Assembly: GCF_002803085.1 (NCBI RefSeq)
Contig: NZ_NNBJ01000020.1
Location: 87,607 to 151,606, forward strand
Reading direction: 5' to 3'
DNA length: 64,000 bases
DNA from: Streptomyces sp. CB01201
Lineage (GTDB): Bacteria > Actinomycetota > Actinomycetes > Streptomycetales > Streptomycetaceae
This document shows positions 59,159 through 64,000 of this stretch, one piece after another; position 1 is the stretch's first letter; the number at the start of each line of letters is the position of its first letter. A program made the translations under genes and the position numbers. The notes beneath the pieces are model-generated. The model saw nothing but the letters and a program-made list of their open reading frames with translations, was not told where the DNA came from and made no database searches.

Positions 59159-61333
59159 CTAGACCGCGTCCACCAGGGCCAGCGAGTGGATCCGGTCCGG
59201 GGCGCCGGGCCGCGCGTAGTACCAGCCCTGGGCCGTGTCGCAGCCCAGTTCCTTGAGCTGCTCGGCCTGGGCGCCCGTCTCGACGCCCTCCACGGTCACC
59301 GCGAGCGACAGGCTGTGCGCGAGCGACACGATCCCCTCGACGATCTTCATGTCCACCGGGTCGGCGGGCAGCTGCTGCATGGACTGGGTGAAGGACCGGT
59401 CCAGCTTCAGCACGCTCACCGGGAGCCGGCGCAGGTTGGCGAGGTTGGAGTAGCCCGTGCCGAAGTCGTCCAGGGCGATGTCCACGCCCATCTCGGCGAG
59501 TTGGCGCAGCGGCTTCAGGAGGTCGTCGTCGGCGCCGATGAGCGCGGACTCGGTGACCTCCAGGCACAGCGCGCCGGGGGTCAGCCCGGTGCGCTCCAGC
59601 ATCTCGACGGTGTCGGCGACCAGGCCCGGGTGGTAGAGCTGGGTCGGCGACAGGTTGACGTTGATGCGCAGCGGGCCGCCGTCGGTGGCACCCGGGTGGG
59701 CCTCCTGCCAGGCGCGGGCCTGCCGTACGGACTCCTGCATCACCCAGCGGCCGAGGGGCACGATGAGCCCGGTGTGCTCGGCGAGCGGGATGAACCGGTC
59801 GGGCCCGAGCACCCCGTGCTGCGGGTGCGACCAGCGCACCAGGGCCTCGGCGCCGTGCACACTGCCGTCGCCGAGGTGCACGAGCGGCTGGTACTCGATG
59901 AAGAACTCGCCCCGCTCCAGGGCCGCCGGCAGCGCGTTGGTGAGTCCGTGCCGGGTGATCGCGCGGGCGTCGGCCTCGGCGTCCGCGAACTCGAAGCGGT
60001 TGCCGCCGGCCGACTTGGCCCGGTACATCGTGATGTCCGCGCTGCGCAGCACCTCGGCCGCGCTGCGCTCGCCCGCCGGGCCCTCCACCACGCCGATCGA
60101 ACCGCGCACGGTCAGCTCGCGGCCTTCGATGCGGATCGGCGTCGCGAGGGTGTTCAGGATGCGCGAGGCCAGCTCGTCCGCCTCGAACTCGGTGTCCGGG
60201 CCCGTGGTGAGCGCGACGAACTCGTCGCCGCCGAGCCGGGCCACCATCTCGCCGGGGCCGGTGGCGCAGCTCTGGAGCCGGTCCGCCACCTCGACCAGGA
60301 GCCGGTCGCCGGCCGAGTGGCCGAGGCTGTCGTTGACCGCCTTGAAGCCGTCGAGGTCCAGATAGCAGAGCCCGAACCGTTTCCCGTCGCCCGGCGCCAG
60401 GGCCTTCTCCAGGCGTTCGAAGAACAGGGTGCGGTTGGGCAGTCCGGTGAGCGCGTCGTGCGTGGCCTCGTAGCGCAGCCGCAGGTTGAGCAGCCGGCGC
60501 TCGGTGGTGTCCTCCATCAGGGCCAGCTGGTACTGCGGGCGGCCCTCGGCGTCGCGGAGGAGCGAGACGGTGAGGTTGGTCCACAGGACGGTTCCGTCGC
60601 CGCGGTAGTAGGGCTTCTCGACCCGGTAGTGGTCGCGTTCGCCGCGGACGAGTTCGTCGTAGAGCCGCCACACCTGCGGGGCGTCCTCGGGGTGCACCCA
60701 CTCGCTGACGTTGCGGCTGCGCAGCTGGCCCTCTATCCCGCCGAACATCCGGGTGAGGGTCTCGTTGACCTCCAGGACCCGGCCCTGGAGGTCGGCGATG
60801 CCGATGCCGATCGCGGCGCCCTCGAAGACCGCGCGGAAGCGGGTCTCGGTGGCGTGCAGGGCGTCCAGGGCCGCGCTGCGCGCCGACATCGCGGAGCGGG
60901 CGATGGCCTCCTGCTCGGAACGGGTGCGTTCGCGCAGGGCAGCGGCGAAGCCGGCCGCGATCGCGTGCTGGAGCCGGGCGCAGCGGGCCCGCGCCTCTTC
61001 GGCGGTCAGCTCGTCGCCCGCGCCGCAGTACAGCACGAGATAGGACTCGACCACTGCGAGGGTGCGGCTCAGGGCGTCCGGGTCGGTGCAGTGCACGGCG
61101 ACCAGGGCGACGCCGATCTCCTGGGCGGGCGCGGGGTCGAAGTGCCGCCCGTGCAGGGCGTCGATGAGCCGGCGGGCGAGGGGCAGGAGGTGCTGCTCGA
61201 ACTCGGGGCGGGTCAGCGAGGTCGCCGTGACCGGGAAGATCGCCCGGCTCCAGATCGTCGCGAACCGTCTGAGCCGGTCTTCGGGGCTGTCCGGCGCGAG
61301 GACCGGGGGCTGCGGCTTGGGCGGCTTGCTCAC
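59159..61333 (-). CDS. rmdA: PAS-GGDEF-EAL cyclic-di-GMP enzyme (RmdA-like)
   Basis: A 724-residue cytoplasmic protein: an N-terminal helical region (about 1-165), a PAS/PAC domain (about 170-290), a GGDEF diguanylate cyclase domain with intact LGGDEF (368-372) and an EAL phosphodiesterase domain with EALVRW (496-501), LEVTESALI and DDFGTGYSNL. Both active sites look complete. Domain order, and a nearby sdh operon, match RmdA (SCO0928 as recalled), which delays or tunes development in Streptomyces. GTG 61333 overlaps the TGA of the methyltransferase upstream (GTGA), so translation is coupled. Confidence 0.85.
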   Translation of the reverse strand: MSKPPKPQPPVLAPDSPEDRLRRFATIWSRAIFPVTATSLTRPEFEQHLLPLARRLIDALHGRHFDPAPAQEIGVALVAVHCTDPDALSRTLAVVESYLVLYCGAGDELTAEEARARCARLQHAIAAGFAAALRERTRSEQEAIARSAMSARSAALDALHATETRFRAVFEGAAIGIGIADLQGRVLEVNETLTRMFGGIEGQLRSRNVSEWVHPEDAPQVWRLYDELVRGERDHYRVEKPYYRGDGTVLWTNLTVSLLRDAEGRPQYQLALMEDTTERRLLNLRLRYEATHDALTGLPNRTLFFERLEKALAPGDGKRFGLCYLDLDGFKAVNDSLGHSAGDRLLVEVADRLQSCATGPGEMVARLGGDEFVALTTGPDTEFEADELASRILNTLATPIRIEGRELTVRGSIGVVEGPAGERSAAEVLRSADITMYRAKSAGGNRFEFADAEADARAITRHGLTNALPAALERGEFFIEYQPLVHLGDGSVHGAEALVRWSHPQHGVLGPDRFIPLAEHTGLIVPLGRWVMQESVRQARAWQEAHPGATDGGPLRINVNLSPTQLYHPGLVADTVEMLERTGLTPGALCLEVTESALIGADDDLLKPLRQLAEMGVDIALDDFGTGYSNLANLRRLPVSVLKLDRSFTQSMQQLPADPVDMKIVEGIVSLAHSLSLAVTVEGVETGAQAEQLKELGCDTAQGWYYARPGAPDRIHSLALVDAV

Positions 61334-62142
61334 GCCTTGCGCCCCACACCGGCGAAGCCCGAGAAGGCGTACGGATCCTCCTGGTCGGCCTCGCCCTCCG
61401 GCCGCCACAGCGGCATGGAGACCAGGCCGGGCTCCAGCATCCCGTACCCCTCGAAGAAGCCGGCGATCTCTTCACGCGAGCGCATCACCAGCGGGTTCTT
61501 GATGTTGCGGTAGACGCCCACCGTGCCGCCGGCCTCCTCCTCGCTGAGCGGGATGCCCTCGTAGGCGGCGTGGGTGAGGACGAGGACGCTGCCGGGGGCG
61601 AGCGCGTCGCGCAGCGCCGCTACGGCCCCGTACGGGTCGTCCTGGTCCTCGACGAAGTGCAGCACGGCGACCAGGAGGAGGGCCACCGGCCTTGAGAGAT
61701 CGAGGAGTTGGGAGCTTTCGACGGCGCTCAGGATGTCCTGCGGCTTGCGCAGGTCGGCTGCGGCTATCCCGGCGAGCGGGTTGCCCTCCAGGACGGCCTC
61801 GCTGTGGGCGACGGCCACCGGGTCGTGGTCGACGTAGAGCACCCGGGCCTCGGGGTTCGCCGCGTGGGCGACCTCGTGCACGTTTCCGAAAGTCGGGATT
61901 CCGGATCCGATGTCCAGGAACTGGGTGATTCCCTCGCCCACCGCGAACCGGACCGCGCGGCGCATGAAGGCACGGTTCGCCTGCATGACCTTGGGCAGGC
62001 CCGGCATGAAGCGCATGGCCTCGCGAGCCGCTTCCCGGTCGACCTCGAAATTGTGCGAACCGCCCAGGTAGTAGTCGTATATGCGGGACACGCTCGGCAC
62101 CGAGATGTCGATGCCCTGAGGGGCCCAGGCGGGACGCTCCAT
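61330..62142 (-). CDS. DUF574 SAM-dependent methyltransferase
   Basis: A 270-residue methyltransferase of the actinomycete DUF574 family. ISVPSVSRIYDYYLGGSHNFEVDREAA is the family signature; FLDIGSGIPTFGNVHEVA is SAM motif I and VLYVDHDPVAVAHS the ribose-binding strand. Substrates of this large family are mostly unknown. ATG 62142 has GGAG six bases upstream; ATG 62157 is also in frame. The stop overlaps the start of the GGDEF-EAL gene. Confidence 0.85.
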   Translation of the reverse strand: MERPAWAPQGIDISVPSVSRIYDYYLGGSHNFEVDREAAREAMRFMPGLPKVMQANRAFMRRAVRFAVGEGITQFLDIGSGIPTFGNVHEVAHAANPEARVLYVDHDPVAVAHSEAVLEGNPLAGIAAADLRKPQDILSAVESSQLLDLSRPVALLLVAVLHFVEDQDDPYGAVAALRDALAPGSVLVLTHAAYEGIPLSEEEAGGTVGVYRNIKNPLVMRSREEIAGFFEGYGMLEPGLVSMPLWRPEGEADQEDPYAFSGFAGVGRKA

Positions 62143-62340
62143 CAATGTCTCCAACAAGTCGCCGCAGGACGGCCATGACCATGACCATTGTTTGCGCCTG
62201 AGGCTACTGATCGTCCGCCAAGAGAGCGAGCAAAAACGGAAAATGCTCGTCCGTTATTGGTCACACGCCCACGGCATGTGCACCGGATCGTACGGGTCCG
62301 CGTGGCAGCGCGCGTCATCGTATCGCCGACTGGACACGTA

Positions 62341-62383
62341 CGTCGGCCCGTCACCGCGAGGGGGGCGCGGTGACGGGCCGACG
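62341..62383 (-). terminator. Terminator after the repeat lipoprotein gene
   Basis: Perfect 18-bp stem (62341-62358 with 62366-62383) and a 7-nt loop, 16 bases beyond the lipoprotein stop. The rest of 62143-62340 is the leader of the methyltransferase gene; no gene was seen there. Confidence 0.9.
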
Positions 62384-62398
62384 GCGTTGGGCCCGGGG

Positions 62399-63361
62399 CT
62401 ACTTGGGCGCGCCCACGAGCTTGCCCTGGGGGGACACGGCGTACCACGTGCCGCCCACGCCCTGGCCGTTGGTGTCGCCGGGCCTGGTGTCGCCCGAGAA
62501 GGTGTAGACGGGCCAGCAGGTGATCGACTGCTGCTTGACCCCGTCGGGCCGGTCGAAGGTGACGAAGCCCTTGAGGGCGATGCCCCGGGTGTCATTCTTG
62601 CCGACCGGTGCGACCGCCGGCCACTTCTGGAGGCAGGCGCCGGTGCAGGCGGACTTCATGGGCCAGGCCGAGTCCTTCTTGAAGCGGTAGACGGTCATGC
62701 CGCGGGCGTCCACGATGACGTCGCCGAGCTTGGCGTCCTTGCGGACCGAGAGGCCCGGCATCGCCGCGGCGGGGGCGGCGGGGGCCTGGGCCGAGGCCTT
62801 CTTGCCGTCGGGTGCGGCGGCATGCCAAGTGCCGCCCACGTTCTGCCCGTTGAGGTCGCCGGGGCTGGTGTCCTTGGCGTAGCGGTACATCGGCCAGCCG
62901 CCGACGGTGAGCTGCTTGGTGCCGTCGGCCCGGGTGACGGAGCCGAGCGTGGCAGCGTCGGCGCCGGCGGCCGCGGCGACCCCGTCGGCGGGCACCGCGG
63001 GCCACGCCTTCGCGCAGTCGCCCTCGCAGTTGGTCTTCGGCGGACTCGCGGTGTCCTTGTCGAAGCGGTAGAGCGTGAACCCGGCGCTGTCGGTGAGGAC
63101 CTTGCCCAGCTCCTTGCTGTCGCTGACCGTGAGCTGTCCCGCCTGTTTGGCGGCCGACTCGGCGCCGCCCGCCTGCCCGTAACCGCCGCTGGAACCATAG
63201 GCGTTGTCGCCGGGCTGCTGTGCGGTGCTCGCGTTGCCGACCGGCTGGCCGTTGCCGCTGCCCGCGTAGCCGCTGCCCTTGTCCTGGCCGCAGCCCGTCG
63301 CGGTGAGTGCCAGTACTGCCGCCGCCGCTGCCGCGAGCGCTGCGCTGCGCCAGGTGCTCAT
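62399..63361 (-). CDS. Lipoprotein with secreted COG4315-type repeats
   Basis: A 320-residue lipoprotein (lipobox ATGC, Cys24) with a Gly/Ser-rich linker and two copies of the roughly 110-residue Lipoprotein_15 unit: LYRFDKDTASPPKTNCEGDCAKAWPAV ... GGWPMYRYAKDTSPGDLNGQNVGGTWHA, and VYRFKKDSAWPMKSACTGACLQKWPAV ... CWPVYTFSGDTRPGDTNGQGVGGTWYA. Each unit has a CxxxC pair. Relatives are surface proteins of unknown role, some linked to redox or heme. ATG 63361 starts MSTWRS. It is divergent from the His/Pro-rich protein. Confidence 0.85.
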   Translation of the reverse strand: MSTWRSAALAAAAAAVLALTATGCGQDKGSGYAGSGNGQPVGNASTAQQPGDNAYGSSGGYGQAGGAESAAKQAGQLTVSDSKELGKVLTDSAGFTLYRFDKDTASPPKTNCEGDCAKAWPAVPADGVAAAAGADAATLGSVTRADGTKQLTVGGWPMYRYAKDTSPGDLNGQNVGGTWHAAAPDGKKASAQAPAAPAAAMPGLSVRKDAKLGDVIVDARGMTVYRFKKDSAWPMKSACTGACLQKWPAVAPVGKNDTRGIALKGFVTFDRPDGVKQQSITCWPVYTFSGDTRPGDTNGQGVGGTWYAVSPQGKLVGAPK

Positions 63362-63588
63362 GTCAACTCCCGTTGTTCTCAAGGCTGTTGAGGCGCTGGA
63401 TGCGCCCGGTGATGGCCCTGAGTACGTGCGGCGGGTGGCGGTCCGTTCAACCCGGACGAGGAAATTTTTCCGAACGGGCCCGAACAGCCGGTCAACGCGG
63501 CGAACGCACATCCGCCGGAACTCCCCCCTTCAGGCGAATCGGTTCGACGCCCCCTATGGCGGCGGCGCCACGGCCCGATGATCACCTA
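63362..63588. other. Divergent promoter region
   Basis: 227 bases between the repeat lipoprotein (minus) and the proline-rich secreted protein (plus). It includes an AT-richer patch GAGGAAATTTTTCCG near 63459-63472, itself palindromic (GGAAATTTTTCC). No gene was seen. Confidence 0.45.
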
Positions 63589-63615
63589 GTGCAAGGACGA
63601 CTAGCGCAAGGACGA
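63586..63615. repeat. Tandem 15-bp repeat at a gene start
   Basis: CTAGTGCAAGGACGA and CTAGCGCAAGGACGA in tandem. The first copy holds the GTG start of the next gene, so the protein begins with a near-repeat (QGR-LAQGR). Confidence 0.75.
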
Positions 63616-64000
63616 CACCTCGCCGGACGGCTGCTCGCCGCGACGGCCCTCACCGTGCTCCTGTCGGCACCCGCCCCGGCCGCCCGGGCCGACGCCTGTG
63701 CCTACGCCTCGGTGACGCAGGGCAGCAGCGGTTCGCCCTGGGCGGTCGCCGGCACGGGCCACCGGTGCCCCTGGCCGCCGCACCCCCACCCGCATCCTCC
63801 CCATCCCCACCCGCACCCCACGCCCACCCCCACCCCGCAGCCGCCGACCCCGCCGCCTCCCGCACCGCCCGCGCCCACACCCCCGCCCCGGCCCGCGCCC
63901 CGGCCCACCCCGCCGCCGCGCCCCGCACCCCGTCCGACGCCACACCCGGCGCCGCCCGCGGCGGTGGCCCCGGTGGCGAACCCGCCCGCGCCGCCCGTGG
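63589..64000 (+). CDS. Histidine/proline-rich secreted protein (cut by window end)
   Basis: An open frame from GTG 63589 to the window edge (137 codons, no stop). The N-terminus QGRHLAGRLLAATALTVLLSAPAPAARA is a signal peptide; a short Cys-containing segment (DACAYASVTQGSSGSPWAV, HRCPWPP) follows, then a run of HPHP and PTPTP units and Pro/Ala-rich sequence. The His-Pro repeats may bind metal and the Pro-rich part may span the cell wall. The ribosome site is weak. Function is unknown. Confidence 0.7.
   Translation, partial: MQGRLAQGRHLAGRLLAATALTVLLSAPAPAARADACAYASVTQGSSGSPWAVAGTGHRCPWPPHPHPHPPHPHPHPTPTPTPQPPTPPPPAPPAPTPPPRPAPRPTPPPRPAPRPTPHPAPPAAVAPVANPPAPPV

Noticed and set aside
58839..61475. 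878-codon minus frame over the GGDEF-EAL gene
   Set aside because: It is an Arg/Pro-rich alternate frame of the same strand; the GGDEF and EAL motifs lie in the frame ending at 59159.

Overview
The window is chromosomal DNA of a high-GC actinomycete, almost certainly a Streptomyces. GC is very high and third codon positions are strongly G/C. GTG and TTG starts are common, ATGA, GTGA and TGATG gene junctions recur, and the gene families are typical of the genus (ergothioneine operon, DasR-type operators, DasA-like chitobiose-binding protein, CsxA-type exo-glucosaminidase, RmdA-type c-di-GMP enzyme, DUF574 methyltransferase). From memory, several blocks (thioredoxin/flavoprotein, egtABCD, sdh operon, rmdA) resemble the S. 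coelicolor SCO0885-SCO0931 neighbourhood; this was not checked. No rRNA, tRNA, CRISPR array or transposase was seen.

Layout. 1-4605: acetyltransferase, short-chain dehydrogenase, pyridine nucleotide-disulfide oxidoreductase, thioredoxin and a small secreted protein. 5105-14672: a compact same-strand cluster of eight genes: a secreted Agd3-like (CE18) polysaccharide deacetylase, a PelF-like glycosyltransferase, a polytopic membrane protein, three nucleotide-sugar enzymes (4,6-dehydratase-like SDR, nucleotidyltransferase, reductase-like SDR), a Spherulin-4/Sph3-like (GH135) protein and a GH114 polygalactosaminidase-like lipoprotein. This is a bacterial counterpart of the fungal galactosaminogalactan cluster with a Pel-type synthase, and is the most interesting part of the window. 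14686-18853: AEC transporter, aldehyde dehydrogenase, thiolase and a small protein. 18909-22292: LacI regulator facing an MFS transporter and an alpha/beta hydrolase. 22341-25872: isochorismatase-like hydrolase, GlxA-type regulator, methyltransferase, XRE-cupin regulator. 25932-29306: small NfeD-like protein, flotillin/SPFH protein, APC permease.

29465-34690: a ROK regulator and a secreted CsxA-like exo-beta-D-glucosaminidase whose upstream regions share a near-identical 17-bp element, followed by a GH18 protein. 34762-36133: PemK-like protein and a PARG-like macrodomain protein. 36273-40538: ergothioneine operon egtABCD with translationally coupled junctions and a strong terminator. 40634-44717: deazaflavin-type reductase, DUF2243/CtaG membrane pair, type II NADH dehydrogenase, cyclophilin. 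44812-48427: DasA-like binding protein with a DasR-type operator, dodecin, HAD phosphatase, LLM oxidoreductase. 48476-52780: class II UvrA and a dre-controlled GH18 chitinase. 52859-57264: sdhCAB and a divergent LysR regulator. 57313-64000: lysozyme-like/PLL-lectin fusion, PAS-GGDEF-EAL protein coupled to a DUF574 methyltransferase, a repeat lipoprotein, and a His/Pro-rich secreted protein cut by the window end.

A common thread is amino-sugar polymers: one cluster that seems to make, deacetylate and trim a hexosamine polysaccharide, plus chitin and chitosan catabolism under two different regulators (DasR-type and ROK/CsnR-type).
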